Source of the DNA: an uncultured Salinimicrobium sp.
GTDB lineage: Bacteria; Bacteroidota; Bacteroidia; Flavobacteriales; Flavobacteriaceae
Direction of reading: 5' to 3'
Assembly: GCA_946887075.1 (NCBI GenBank)
Contig: CAMPKA010000022.1
Span: forward strand, 1-52,363
DNA: 52,363 nt
Shown here piece after piece: positions 18,013 through 28,700 of the stretch. Positions within the stretch are counted from its first letter, which is position 1, and every line of letters begins with the position of its first letter. The notes under the pieces were generated by a model that saw only the letters and a program-made list of their open reading frames with translations, made no database searches and had not been told where the DNA came from. The translations under genes and the position numbers were made by a program.

Positions 18013-18900
18013 CTATCCCAGGAATCTCTTAATGTCTTCAGGATCGAGCCTCGGATTGGCCCCTTTTTCTCCAGCCACTAAAGCTCCTACCGCACAGGCA
18101 TAATCCAAGGCATGTTGTATTGGTTCTCCAGAAAGGTATTTCAAGAGGAGGCTCGCCAGAAACGAATCTCCCGCCCCAACGGTATCTCTGACTTTTATTT
18201 TGTACCCGCTGTTATAGTAGAGTTTCCCCTTATGAAGAATTACTGCCCCATGTCTGCCTTTTGTAACACAGATACTGGAAGCGGAAGAATTGTTTGCAAT
18301 AAAATGCAGGTTCTGTTCAAGAGAGAAATAGGGGGCTCCCATAACTGCCGCAATCTCGAAGAGCTCATCATCATTAAGTTTAACAAAATCGGCGCTCCTG
18401 AGAAGTTTCGCCAAAAGATCTTCTGAGTAGTGTGGAGGACGAAGATTGAAATCCAGAACCTTGAATCGGGCATAAGGAATTAATTCGAAAAGACTTCTTC
18501 TGCTTACCTCATTTCTGCAAGCAAGGCTTCCAAAAACAAAGGCATCGGCATCTCCTACCAGTTCTTTCACATTTTCAGTAGCCAGAATGTTGTCCCAGGC
18601 AGAAGGATAGGAGATTTCGTAGCTGGCAGACCCGGAGTTCGAGAGGGATACTTCGACTACACCTGTGGGATATTCTTCGTCCTCGGAAATACCTGCTGTT
18701 CCGATCCCTCTTTCCTGCAGAAACGACATGATTTTCTTTCCGCGCTGATCTTTTCCCACTTTGCTGATAATCTCGCTTTTGGCTCCCATGCTTGCCAAAC
18801 GAGCCGCCACATTCAAAGGTGCTCCGCCTATTCTTTCCCCATCGGGAAAAACATCCACCAGAACTTCCCCAAAACAAATGGTTTTAATCATTTTCGACAT
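18013..18900 (-). CDS. PfkB-family fructokinase
   Basis: The 295-aa kinase most likely phosphorylates fructose with ATP. The N-terminus has CFGEVLVDVFPDGERIGGAP, the sugar-binding GGAPLNVA motif of the family. The C-terminal PfkB signature DTVGAGDSFLASLL contains the catalytic Asp and the anion-hole glycines. It overlaps the upstream MFS gene by 17 bp and is last in the fructan operon, so released fructose would be imported and phosphorylated by this pair. Fructose is inferred from context; other ketoses cannot be excluded. Confidence 0.88.
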   Translation of the reverse strand: MSKMIKTICFGEVLVDVFPDGERIGGAPLNVAARLASMGAKSEIISKVGKDQRGKKIMSFLQERGIGTAGISEDEEYPTGVVEVSLSNSGSASYEISYPSAWDNILATENVKELVGDADAFVFGSLACRNEVSRRSLFELIPYARFKVLDFNLRPPHYSEDLLAKLLRSADFVKLNDDELFEIAAVMGAPYFSLEQNLHFIANNSSASSICVTKGRHGAVILHKGKLYYNSGYKIKVRDTVGAGDSFLASLLLKYLSGEPIQHALDYACAVGALVAGEKGANPRLDPEDIKRFLG

Positions 18901-20263
18901 CCAATTGGGGTTCCTCCCGTTTCAAAATTGCCTGTTTCCTTCTTTCAGTTAGGTTTCCGGACAGGAATTCCAGTTCCTGACCTTTTGTTTCCGGCATAAA
19001 AAATTTCACCCAAAACAGTTGTAAAACCATCATAAAGGTAAAGATTCCGAAAACAAGTGGAGCCCCTATGTTGTCAAATAAAAAGGGCAGGAAAGACGGG
19101 ATAAGCGCGGCTAGGACCCAGTGTACTGAAGAACCAAAGGACTGACCCTTCGCCCTGAGATGGTTTGGAAAAATCTCTGAGATAAACACCCAGATGACGG
19201 CGCCCTGGCCTATTGCATGGGAGGCAATAAAGATAAAAAAGAATATCGGTACCCACATTCCTTGCCAGCTCTGCTGAAAGGCCAGAGTGACCAATCCCAG
19301 GGATACGATATAACCCACAGAACCTATATACATCAGTTTTTTACGACCAGCCCTGTCGATCAGGGCAACTCCTACGAGGGTGAAGATAAGATTGACAATC
19401 CCGATCCCTACACTGCTTAGGAGAGCAGCTGATTCCTCCATCCCGGACATCTGGAAGATTCTCGGAGCGTAATAAAGAAAGGCGTTTATCCCGGAAAACT
19501 GGTTGAAGAAGGCGATGGCAAATGCAAGGAAAAGCGGAAAAGCATATCGTTTTTTAAATATACTCTGCCTGCGGTCCTCGCTCTGGTGGTCGCGGACGAT
19601 TAAATCCAGCTCCCTTTCCGAATCTCTGTGAGGAAAAATCCTTTCCAGAATTCTTTTGGCTTCCTGTACCTTATCCTTATAGATTACCAGCCAACGAGGA
19701 CTCTCCGGAACTGTAAGAACAAGTATGGTGTAAATAAAAGCAGGAAAGGCTTCCACCCCTAGCATCCATCTCCAGGCATTATCTCCGATATCCTGCAACA
19801 GGTAATTAGACAAATAGGCGATCAGAATACCGAAGACGATATTGAACTGATACAGGGCGACCAGTCTTCCTCTTTTAGCTGCCGGGGCGATTTCAGAGAC
19901 ATACGCCGGCGCCGCAATTGTGGATACACCTACCCCAACACCTCCCAGAAAGCGGAAAAAGGCAAACATATAAGGACCGGCTGCCAAGCCAGATCCCACG
20001 GCAGATATGAGATACAATACCCCGATCCAAATCAGTGTCTTCTTTCTCCCAAGTATGTTGGTCGGAAACGACCCGAAGAGCGCTCCCAATACTGTTCCCC
20101 AAAGCGCCATGGACATTACTACAATCCCATGAAAAAGATCTGAGCTGCCCCAAAGTTGCTGGAGCTGCTTGTCCGCACCGGAAATAACCACGGTATCAAA
20201 CCCGAACAAAAATCCTGCAAGGGCCACGACTACTGACCAGTAATAGAGTTTCGATGTATTCAT
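18884..20263 (-). CDS. MFS sugar porter (likely fructose permease)
   Basis: The 459-aa inner-membrane protein has 12 predicted helices and the sugar porter signatures: GFDTVVISGA in helix 1, GRKKTLIW in loop 2-3, RFLGGVGVGV, APAAKRGRLVALYQ, PESPRWL before the central loop, GRKKLMYIG, and PETKGQELEF at the C-terminus. Homologues move hexoses by proton symport or facilitated diffusion. Its place between GH32 enzymes and fructokinase points to fructose (or sucrose). It starts 5 bp after the LamG-GH32 stop. Confidence 0.9.
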   Translation of the reverse strand: MNTSKLYYWSVVVALAGFLFGFDTVVISGADKQLQQLWGSSDLFHGIVVMSMALWGTVLGALFGSFPTNILGRKKTLIWIGVLYLISAVGSGLAAGPYMFAFFRFLGGVGVGVSTIAAPAYVSEIAPAAKRGRLVALYQFNIVFGILIAYLSNYLLQDIGDNAWRWMLGVEAFPAFIYTILVLTVPESPRWLVIYKDKVQEAKRILERIFPHRDSERELDLIVRDHQSEDRRQSIFKKRYAFPLFLAFAIAFFNQFSGINAFLYYAPRIFQMSGMEESAALLSSVGIGIVNLIFTLVGVALIDRAGRKKLMYIGSVGYIVSLGLVTLAFQQSWQGMWVPIFFFIFIASHAIGQGAVIWVFISEIFPNHLRAKGQSFGSSVHWVLAALIPSFLPFLFDNIGAPLVFGIFTFMMVLQLFWVKFFMPETKGQELEFLSGNLTERRKQAILKREEPQLDVEND

Positions 20264-20268
20264 TGTGA

Positions 20269-22503
20269 TCAGAGGTTAGGATTTGAATGCATTTCCCATA
20301 TTTTTATGTTCTCGGCAGTGGCGTTTCCACCCTCCACAAATACTTCTATACCGTCAGAAGAGGGGAGAGTGGGGAAGAATCTTCCGGTGAAGTGATCCGC
20401 TCCGTTTATGAAGACCTCAAGTACTGATCCGTCTACAAAAATCCTGATGTCGAAGGTTTCTCCAGCTGCGATCGGATATGACCCAGTTCTGACGTCCTTC
20501 CTGGCCCCTTCGGCCAGAGAAGACTCAGAGGCGTCGATTACCCATTGCTGGGAAGGAACATCATAGTATACCTTGAGTTGCTCCCGGCCATCATCCGAAG
20601 CCCCAAGAATAAATCCTATTTTGGAAGCTGTACCTGTATTGAGTGTTGCTGCAATTTCATAGTATCTTCCGCTCTCATTGAGATAGTCGGATTTTTCGGG
20701 GCTAAGGGAAAGATCGTGATATTCCGAAAGAGAGCCCCTGTATGCTTCAAGGTTTGGATGAGGTGCGATCTCGAGTTCGTTGTTGGGATCAAGGTTCCAG
20801 ACCTGAGGAATACTGAATAGATGGGCCCAACCAGCTTCTTTCTGAAACTCCGGACTGACTTCATCAGGAATGATGCCTATAGCAGTGGTTCTACCCTCAG
20901 CATCTGTTGTTACGGTTGGGGAAAGGAATCCATTAATGACTTCCAGGTTCCTCGCCTGTTCATGGTCCGGAATAAATCGGCTTCCATTGAACTCACCAAT
21001 CCAGTAGAAACTTCGGGCAGGACTTGACGCATCCGGAGTTTTCTGTACCAGGAAAAGGTATTTGCCATTAGGAAATTCGTGGATGATGGGAACTTCCCAA
21101 AATTCTCCTTCTCCGTCGGCAATTTGCCCCTGAAAGAAGATGCCCTTATAGCTGTCCTCCCAATTGTAGAGGTCATTGGAGGCGTATAAGACAGTATTGC
21201 CACCGATTCCTGCAATGCCCGCTCCGACGATCATATACCACGTTTTTCCTTCCTTCCAGATGAAGGGATCGCGGAAATCAAGATTGACATCTGAGGGGCG
21301 CCCGCTGATAATCGGGTTGTGATCGTATTTCTTAAAGGTCTTCATGCCATCGAGGCTGACCGCGAGAGCAATGGTAGCTTTTCTACCATCAACCCCGGTA
21401 TAAACGATCACCGGGTTTCCTTCTTCATCCAAAGAGGTGTCACCTGCCCATGCGCCAAAATTGTCATAGGAATTCGAAGTTGGCCAGAGGACACTGTTGA
21501 GGTCCTCCCAACTTACCAGATCCTCACTTTTCATGTGGCCCCAATTCTGTTGGGCAATCCCGAGAAACACGTCATTTTTTTGGTAAAACATGTGATATTC
21601 CCCCTGATAGTACATAAGCCCATTGGGTTCATTGGTCCATCCATAATCGGGAATAGGGTGATAAATCGGCCTGTTGGTGTCTTCCGCCAAATAACTGAAG
21701 TCCGTATTAAAGTTTACTGCGGACGGGGGAGTCACGCTCGAAAACAGCATCGAAACATCAGCTACTTCGGGACGGCCCCGAATGATCTTGACTTCATCAA
21801 GGGCTCCGCTGAAATAATCAATATCGAACTGTCCCATTCGCTCTCCAAAAGCATTTTTTCCTAGAATGACTTCGGTGCTTCCCTCAGGCCAGTTGATTAA
21901 ACCTATAGCAGTTCCACTTTCTGCAATTCTATTTTTGTTCAGATAGGTAGTGACGACTCCCCGCTTCGTGTCGACAGAAACCAGGACGTGGGTCCACTGA
22001 AAGCGAGGGATTACTTCTCCGGTAGCCACCGTGGTCTGGAGAGCGCCATTCACATACACCTGTACCACAACTCTTCCATACTTGTCTATTCCTACCACAA
22101 CTCCGGATTTGGTTTCAGGACTTATCAAGGTAACCATTCCTGCAGTCCCAACAGGATAAGACTTTACTGCTGCCCAAAGCGAGACTGTCAACAGTCCTCC
22201 GGGAAGATCCATTGACGGGACTTCTCCACTGACGTAGGTGGATAATCCGTCGAAGAACAGCGCATTTCCCGATACTCCGGGCATTCTGTTTGCTTCCTCC
22301 TGGTTTGCGGAAATGGTGAATGCTGTACCCGTCACTTCCTCTTTGGTAGTAAGGCCGTTCTCTTCATCGAAGCCAAAACTATAGAGTGTTTCAAATTCCC
22401 CTTCATCAAGGGTATTTCTTGGAATTTGTATATCATCACTGCTGCAGTTGACTGATAGAAAAACCATTACAAAAACGGGAATAAAAAAGGCTAATTTTTT
22501 CAT
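20269..22503 (-). CDS. LamG-GH32 fructan hydrolase lipoprotein with NEPNG active-site motif
   Basis: The 744-aa protein has a lipoprotein signal (MKKLAFFIPVFVMVFLSVNC) and a LamG/concanavalin-like domain at about 45-250 (GLLTVSLWAAVKSYP, then FSGALDEVKI). The GH32 five-bladed propeller and beta-sandwich follow. Expected catalytic positions are WTNEPNG with Glu292 where the family has the nucleophile Asp, FRDP with Asp412, and FWEVP with acid/base Glu470. The Glu292 codon is GAA, so the change is in the sequence as given. ATG at 22503 overlaps the previous stop (ATGA); an upstream TTG is unlikely. It is probably a surface or periplasmic levan/inulin enzyme, though catalysis is unproven. Confidence 0.88.
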   Translation of the reverse strand: MKKLAFFIPVFVMVFLSVNCSSDDIQIPRNTLDEGEFETLYSFGFDEENGLTTKEEVTGTAFTISANQEEANRMPGVSGNALFFDGLSTYVSGEVPSMDLPGGLLTVSLWAAVKSYPVGTAGMVTLISPETKSGVVVGIDKYGRVVVQVYVNGALQTTVATGEVIPRFQWTHVLVSVDTKRGVVTTYLNKNRIAESGTAIGLINWPEGSTEVILGKNAFGERMGQFDIDYFSGALDEVKIIRGRPEVADVSMLFSSVTPPSAVNFNTDFSYLAEDTNRPIYHPIPDYGWTNEPNGLMYYQGEYHMFYQKNDVFLGIAQQNWGHMKSEDLVSWEDLNSVLWPTSNSYDNFGAWAGDTSLDEEGNPVIVYTGVDGRKATIALAVSLDGMKTFKKYDHNPIISGRPSDVNLDFRDPFIWKEGKTWYMIVGAGIAGIGGNTVLYASNDLYNWEDSYKGIFFQGQIADGEGEFWEVPIIHEFPNGKYLFLVQKTPDASSPARSFYWIGEFNGSRFIPDHEQARNLEVINGFLSPTVTTDAEGRTTAIGIIPDEVSPEFQKEAGWAHLFSIPQVWNLDPNNELEIAPHPNLEAYRGSLSEYHDLSLSPEKSDYLNESGRYYEIAATLNTGTASKIGFILGASDDGREQLKVYYDVPSQQWVIDASESSLAEGARKDVRTGSYPIAAGETFDIRIFVDGSVLEVFINGADHFTGRFFPTLPSSDGIEVFVEGGNATAENIKIWEMHSNPNL

Positions 22504-24050
22504 GGGGTTTGTTTTTTCCAAATACTGTTAAGGCTGCTGATCTGCAGATCCTCTATGACCATTTCATCCTTTCCGCTGATCCTCATCAGTGAAAAAGGTT
22601 TTGTAGGGAAAACACGATTGGTCATTGCATAGCGGCCTCTGTCGATAAAGATCTCTACTGACGAACGGTCGAGATATACATCAAAGCGCGCATCTTCAAG
22701 ATCCCTCACCTCCATCTGTTGGATTCTTGAACCGAATTTTTCACTAAAGTCATTTTTTCCGGCTTCTCTCCTGTCTGTATACAGGATCTTTGCATCAGCG
22801 TTGTATCCTATCAGGTATTTTTCACCACAATCGTTTTGGAATTCTAGTTCGAAATCTTCTGTGGAATCCTTTAAACGGAATGATACCTTGGCCTGTGAGA
22901 AATCGAATTTTTTATTGAAAGCTTCCTGGAGCCTTACCGTTTCCTCTATGCTTGCCGATTCGGTTATCTTTGAAAGATTATCCACAGGGAAGGAGGTCAC
23001 GTAATAGCCCGTGGGGCCATTCTGCAACTTTAGTTCCCGGGGCAGTGTCATCGCACTTCTCCACCTCTTAGTTGGAGTCTGGGTGGCATAATCCCAGTTG
23101 CTCATCCATCCGATCAAAATTCTTTTTCCTTCCGGAGTATTATTGAAAGTCACTCCGGCGTAATTGTCGGTTCCGTAGTCCAGCCAGAGATTTTCTTTCT
23201 GGCTGGTCGTAAATTTTTCTCCGTCATAGTCTCCGACAAAATATCTGGTCCCTGAGCCTCCGTTTGGGGCTCCAGGATTGTGGCTGATAATCAGGACCCA
23301 TTTCTTTTCGGTTGTTCCCTCTACTGTCATAGGGAACAGATCAGGGCACTCCCATACCCCGACCGACTGGTCTATGGGATCATGAAATTCACTCACTTTC
23401 TTCCAGTTCTTCAGATCCTCAGAGGCGAAAAGTTCAAGATGGTCACCTGCAGCAAGAATCATTTTCCAATTATCTGTTATAGGATCATGAAAAACTTTGG
23501 GGTCACGAAAATCTCTGATTCCTGGATTCGCCAGTACAGGATTTCCTGCATATTTAGTCCAGGTCTTGCCCTCGTCAAGGCTATAGGCAATTCCCTGGTA
23601 CTGAAAATCATTTCGACCTTCACGCTCCATGTTCGGATTGTGATAAGTGAAAATGGCCACCATTGCATTCTTTCCGAAGCCTGCGGTATTTTCCTTATCC
23701 ACCACGGCACTGCCAGAAAAGATGTATCCAAGGCTGTCCGGATAGAGGGCAATAGGACGGTGGTCCCAGTGTACCAGATCCTGGCTGGTTGCGTGGCCCC
23801 AATGCATCGGTCCCCAGACTGTACTGTCGGGATAGTGTTGAAAAAACAGATGATAGGTTCCGTTCTGGTATACCAGACCATTAGGATCATTCATCCATTT
23901 TTCACGGGGTGTAAAGTGATATTGAGGGCGGAAAGGTTCATCCATGATTGCCGGTTCTGCCTGTATATCCTCTTTTCTGGATTTTTCCTGGTTTTGGCAG
24001 CCTATGATTAGCTGACTGAGCAGGATCGTAAATAAAATAGATCTCTTCAT
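22500..24050 (-). CDS. GH32 fructan hydrolase lipoprotein (levanase/inulinase/invertase type)
   Basis: The 516-aa lipoprotein (LLSQLIIGC, lipidated Cys18) is a canonical GH32 enzyme that cleaves beta-fructosidic bonds. The catalytic triad is complete: Asp55 in WMNDPNG (nucleophile), Asp183 in FRDP (transition-state stabiliser) and Glu234 in WECPD (acid/base). The C-terminal beta-sandwich has DVYLDRSSVEIFIDRGRYAM. It follows susD by 2 bp and overlaps the next gene by 4 bp. The preference for levan, inulin or sucrose cannot be read from sequence alone. Confidence 0.94.
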   Translation of the reverse strand: MKRSILFTILLSQLIIGCQNQEKSRKEDIQAEPAIMDEPFRPQYHFTPREKWMNDPNGLVYQNGTYHLFFQHYPDSTVWGPMHWGHATSQDLVHWDHRPIALYPDSLGYIFSGSAVVDKENTAGFGKNAMVAIFTYHNPNMEREGRNDFQYQGIAYSLDEGKTWTKYAGNPVLANPGIRDFRDPKVFHDPITDNWKMILAAGDHLELFASEDLKNWKKVSEFHDPIDQSVGVWECPDLFPMTVEGTTEKKWVLIISHNPGAPNGGSGTRYFVGDYDGEKFTTSQKENLWLDYGTDNYAGVTFNNTPEGKRILIGWMSNWDYATQTPTKRWRSAMTLPRELKLQNGPTGYYVTSFPVDNLSKITESASIEETVRLQEAFNKKFDFSQAKVSFRLKDSTEDFELEFQNDCGEKYLIGYNADAKILYTDRREAGKNDFSEKFGSRIQQMEVRDLEDARFDVYLDRSSVEIFIDRGRYAMTNRVFPTKPFSLMRISGKDEMVIEDLQISSLNSIWKKQTP

Positions 24051-24052
24051 TA

Positions 24053-25735
24053 CTAATAGTTTGGATCCTGAACATAAATTCCCCCTGCCAGGTCAATCTG
24101 ACGTTGCGGGATCGGGAGGTAATTGTTTTTTGGCTCCAAAAACTGAGCTCCGCTGAGGTAGCCTCTGATTTCTTCTTCCTCCTCGTAGTAGGCATTAATA
24201 ACTTCCCCTGCAATTCCCCATCTGACCAGGTCGAAAAATCGATGTCCTTCAAAGGCCAATTCAAGACGGCGTTCCATCCTAAGGGCTTTCAGGGCGTACT
24301 CCTGGTTGGGAAAGCTTTCGTAAAGCCCGATATGATAATTTGCTGCAGGTTCGCCCTCTTCCGTCGTGACGACATTGCTTTCCTGGGCCCGCTGCCGTAC
24401 CCGATTGATCAGTTCCATTCCCGTCTGGAGATCGCCCAACATAATGGCAGCTTCAGCTTTCCATAGCAATACATCTGAGAACTTGATTATCGGCCAGTTC
24501 AGGGCAGAACCACCCCACGGCCAGCTGTCGTTGGCATATTCGCTGTTGACCGAGAGCAGGTTCTTTTTTATCGAGTATGGACCGTAAATATTCGCTTCCC
24601 TTGCCCAGCTTTCTTCATATACCCCCATATCCAGCCATGGAATTCCGGGGCGGCCTATAGAATGATCCAGGCGCGGATCCACGTTACTGGCTTCAGTGAC
24701 ATCGCTCTGATTAAAGCTATCAAATAGCGGCAGTCCGTCAGCATCCGTTTTAAAAGCGTTTACGATATTCTGGCTCGGCCGGTGAAAACCGTCCCCGCCA
24801 TAGGGTCCGCGGGGAACGTTTAATAGATTGCCCCAGGTAATCTGGCCGAAGGCCGAGTTATCATCAATTGAGTGTTCTACCGACCATATATACTCCGGGC
24901 TGTTCTCATTTTCTACGAGATATTGTTGTTCATAGCTGTCCAAAAGGCCATAGTCATCGATAATAAGATTCACTTGCTGGATCACCTTTTCCCATTGCTC
25001 CGTATACAGGTAGGTTTTAGCCAGGTAAGCTATCGCAACGTCTTTGGTAACCCTGCCTACTTTTGGCTGTGTTTCCGGCAGGTGTTCTTTGGCATATTGG
25101 AAATCCGCTTCGATTTCTGCCCAAAGTTCGGCCTCAGAAAGGCTATTGCTGATCTCATAGGATTCCTGTACACTGATAAAGCTATCGATATAAGGAAAAG
25201 TCCTGAACAGTTTCTTCATCTCAAAGTAAAAATGTCCCCTGAGAAGCCTCATCTCGGCTATTCGGATTTCTTTCTGGGGAAATTCCTCCTCGGAAATCAA
25301 GTTCAGAGCATGGAGCGCCTCGTTAGTCCTTCCTATGGCGGCATACATCGCAATCCATTTTCGCTCCAGAAGCCCATTCTCTGGGGTGATGTTGGCTGTT
25401 TCGAACTGATGCAGCTCTATGATGTCTGCTGTTCCACCACCACCTTTATAGCTGTCATCTGATCTAATGTCTCCGAATCCCCAGTTAGTAGGAGAGTGCA
25501 AATAGGTGGTATTGCCATAGAGATTGGTTCCTCCAGTACTATTATTGCTGTTGAGAATTGCGAAATTCAGATCCAAAGCTGAATACGCAGCCGTGATAAG
25601 CCCTTCTACGCCCTCTGGCGTAATGAGTTGGTTAAATTCCACTGTTCCCTTGGGTTCTACGTCTATGAAGTCCTTTGTGCAGGCTGAGGCGAGAACCAAA
25701 GCGAATATTCCTATGAGTGTATGTATAGTTTTCAT
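24053..25735 (-). CDS. SusD-like fructan-binding outer-membrane lipoprotein
   Basis: The 560-aa lipoprotein (FALVLASAC, then TKDFIDVEPKG) is a RagB/SusD homologue. It has the N-terminal SusD-like TPR part (LRGHFYFEMKKLFRTFPYI) and the C-terminal SusD domain (LIKFSDVLLWKAEAAIM-like, then ALRMERRLELAFEGHRFFDLVRWG). These proteins cap the SusC barrel and present glycans for import. The gene is directly after susC with 9 bp between, and before the GH32 genes. Confidence 0.94.
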   Translation of the reverse strand: MKTIHTLIGIFALVLASACTKDFIDVEPKGTVEFNQLITPEGVEGLITAAYSALDLNFAILNSNNSTGGTNLYGNTTYLHSPTNWGFGDIRSDDSYKGGGGTADIIELHQFETANITPENGLLERKWIAMYAAIGRTNEALHALNLISEEEFPQKEIRIAEMRLLRGHFYFEMKKLFRTFPYIDSFISVQESYEISNSLSEAELWAEIEADFQYAKEHLPETQPKVGRVTKDVAIAYLAKTYLYTEQWEKVIQQVNLIIDDYGLLDSYEQQYLVENENSPEYIWSVEHSIDDNSAFGQITWGNLLNVPRGPYGGDGFHRPSQNIVNAFKTDADGLPLFDSFNQSDVTEASNVDPRLDHSIGRPGIPWLDMGVYEESWAREANIYGPYSIKKNLLSVNSEYANDSWPWGGSALNWPIIKFSDVLLWKAEAAIMLGDLQTGMELINRVRQRAQESNVVTTEEGEPAANYHIGLYESFPNQEYALKALRMERRLELAFEGHRFFDLVRWGIAGEVINAYYEEEEEIRGYLSGAQFLEPKNNYLPIPQRQIDLAGGIYVQDPNY

Positions 25736-25744
25736 GCTGACTTT

Positions 25745-28700
25745 TTAAAATTTCACGTTGAGACCAAAGGTGAAGATCCGCGGAATGGGGTAGATCGCAC
25801 TGCTTATCCCTTCCAATTCGGGGTCAAGACCGGAGTAACCCGTCAGGGTAAATACATTCTCCCCTTGCATATATAATCGGACGCTGTCCATGTTCAGCTT
25901 CTGCAATAGATTTGAATCGAGGCTGTACCCAAGGGTAAGACTCTGTAGCTTAAGGTAGGAGGCATCTTCTATAAAGTAGCTCGAAGCTCGCAATTCATTA
26001 TTGGGGTTGGTCAAATTGACGGCCGGAATATCAGAATCGAAGTTGTCCGGGGACCAGGCATTAAGGACGGCCGTGGACCAGTTCCCGGTCCCATAGGTAA
26101 ACTCATTTGCTCTCATCGCATTATAGAGATCCTTTCCCTGTTCTCCCGAGAAATTCATTCCCAGGTCGAAATTCCTGTAGGTGGCGTTGAAGTTAAAGCC
26201 ATAGGAGAAATCCGGATAGAAATCCCCGATAAAGGTCCTGTCCTCTGCATCGATTACCCCATCCTGATTAATATCGGCATATCGGATCCTTCCCAATCCG
26301 GCTCCGGGTTGAATCGCATGACGGTCGATGTCCTCCTCTGTCCGAAAGAGGCCGTCAGCAACGTACCCGAAGAATTTCCTGTAGGGATTTCCCAGTACGC
26401 CGCGGATGGGATTATCAAAGAAGTAGGATTCTCCATTGCCGATTTCCGTAACCTCATTGACAAAGCCGGAAATATGTGCATCCAGGGAGAACTGCAACTC
26501 CCGGGAAGCACTATTGCGGTAACTGATGCTGGCACTCCATCCGGTGGTCTGGAAGGTTCCAGCGTTTGAAAGTGGATCCCCTGCTTCCACATTAGCTGTG
26601 GCCGGGAGTTTCTGAAATAAGAGGATGTTTTCAGTTTCTTTAAAGAAGTAATTTCCGGAAAGGGAGATCCTGTTGCTAAGAAATCCTATATCAGCTCCCA
26701 GGTTATAATCTGTAGTGGTTTCCCAGGTGATATCCAGAATACCCCGTTGCACCAGGTTAAATCCCTGTTCGAGCGTTCCGGAGTCCTGCCCGCTCATCGG
26801 ATATGGGGAGTAATCGACTCGGTATCCAAACAGATTATAGGAAGGGTAGGTGTAGCTGGAATTTTGATTTCCAGTTACTCCGTAGCTTGCACGAATCCTT
26901 GCCATACTAAAAGTATTAGTATCCCAGAAGAAGTCCTCATTGTGCAGGTTCCACCCTGCGGAAAGAGCAGGAAATAGTTCCCCCTGGTTTCCGGGAAATC
27001 TGGAGGATTCATCATAGCGCAGGGTTCCCGATAAGAGATATTTGTCCGCAAAGTTGTAATCCAGCTTGCCGAAGTATGACTGGAGTCTCCACTCCAGACC
27101 TCCTCCGGAATTGAATTGCTCCCCCGATCCTGATGAAAGATAGGTATAGTTTTCATCGTCCAGAATATAACCGGTTCGCCGGGCATCGAAAAATTCATTG
27201 TCATATCTCACCCTTTCAATGCCGGCAAGAAGATTAAAGCCATGATTTCCGAATTCATTTTCGTAGGTGAGGAAATTGCTGAAGGTTTGCTCTACGCCCC
27301 AGTTCGAGTAAGTGGTCAGGGTGCTTTCCTGCTCCACATCCCCGAAATATCCTTCGGTGATAACAGGGGAATAATTCTTGCCATAGTTGTTGCCGTAGTC
27401 AAGTGTGTACCTGGAGGTCAGACGCAGTCCTTCATAAATATCCAGTTCCGCCATTAAACTTCCGAAGATCCTCCAACCCTTGTTTTGATTGTTCCTGTTT
27501 CTGTAAAGCGTAGCCAGTGGATTAGTCTGATCTCCGAGGCCGTCATAGGGCCCGGCGAAGTTCCCTTCAGCATCATAAACCGGGATCAAAGGATGCTGGG
27601 TTATCGCAGTTCCGGCCACGTTAGCATTCACTTCCCTCTGGTTAACCACACTTAGATTTTCTGAAAGTCTTAATCTGTCGAAAAGTTCGAAATCAGAGTT
27701 TACACGGAAGGTTGCCCTCTGGTAATTGGTGTACTTCATTGTGCCCTTTACATCCGTATAGGAACCACTCGCAAAAATGCCACCTTCTTCAAAACCCTTT
27801 GAAATTCCAACATCATAGTAATGTTTTATTCCTGTGCGATAAACCTGGTTTTGCCAATTTGTATTCCCTGCCGGAACCAGACCCTCTTCATCGATAAAAT
27901 CGGGAAATACGGGTTCTAATCCATTTCCGTACTGAGGATGACTGGGAGTAACTCCGTCATTCCGCTGGGCCTGCCAGTATACCTGGGCCCATTGAAATGC
28001 ATCAAGAACATCGATATCGTCCCTGAGAAAGCTAAGACTGGTAAAGGTATTGAGGGAAAGGTCCAGTTCCTTCCCTTTACCGCTTTTGGTTTTTATAACG
28101 ATTACCCCTCCGGATGCTCTGGCTCCGTAGATCGAAGCCGAGGCTCCGTCTTTGAGGATCTGTATCTCAGCGATGTCATTTGGATTGAGTGTATTTAGAC
28201 CAGCCTGGGTGGGAACGCCATCTATAATGAAGAGCGGAGAGTCATTGGTGGTGTCACTGTTGGTGATCCCCCTTAAACGAATGGTCGCCCCTCCGCCCGG
28301 TGAACCATCGGTTGAAACCCTTAATCCTGCTACGCGCCCTTCCAGGGCCTGCAGAATGTTGGTGTTGGATTGTTTAGCAATTTCTTCCATTTCCACTACA
28401 CTGACGGCACCGGTATAGTTTTCTCGCTTGATTTGTTGATAACCGGTAATCACTACCTCGCTTAGCATTTCAGTATCCACTGAAAGGCTAATATCAATAC
28501 TGGAGCGCCCCCGGACTGGGACCTCCTGGGTTTCAAAACCGATGAAACTGAACACCAGTACTGCATCAGGATCGACATCCTGCAGCTGATAGTTTCCGTC
28601 AAAATCCGTTACTGTTCCGTATTCTGTCCCCTGTACGAACACGTTTACACCCGGAAGTGGAAGCTGATCTTCACTTGAGGTCACAGTACCAGTAATGTCA

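Noticed and set aside
24872..25462. A 196-codon plus-strand frame inside susD
   Set aside because: It is antisense to a well supported SusD gene and has no recognisable features.
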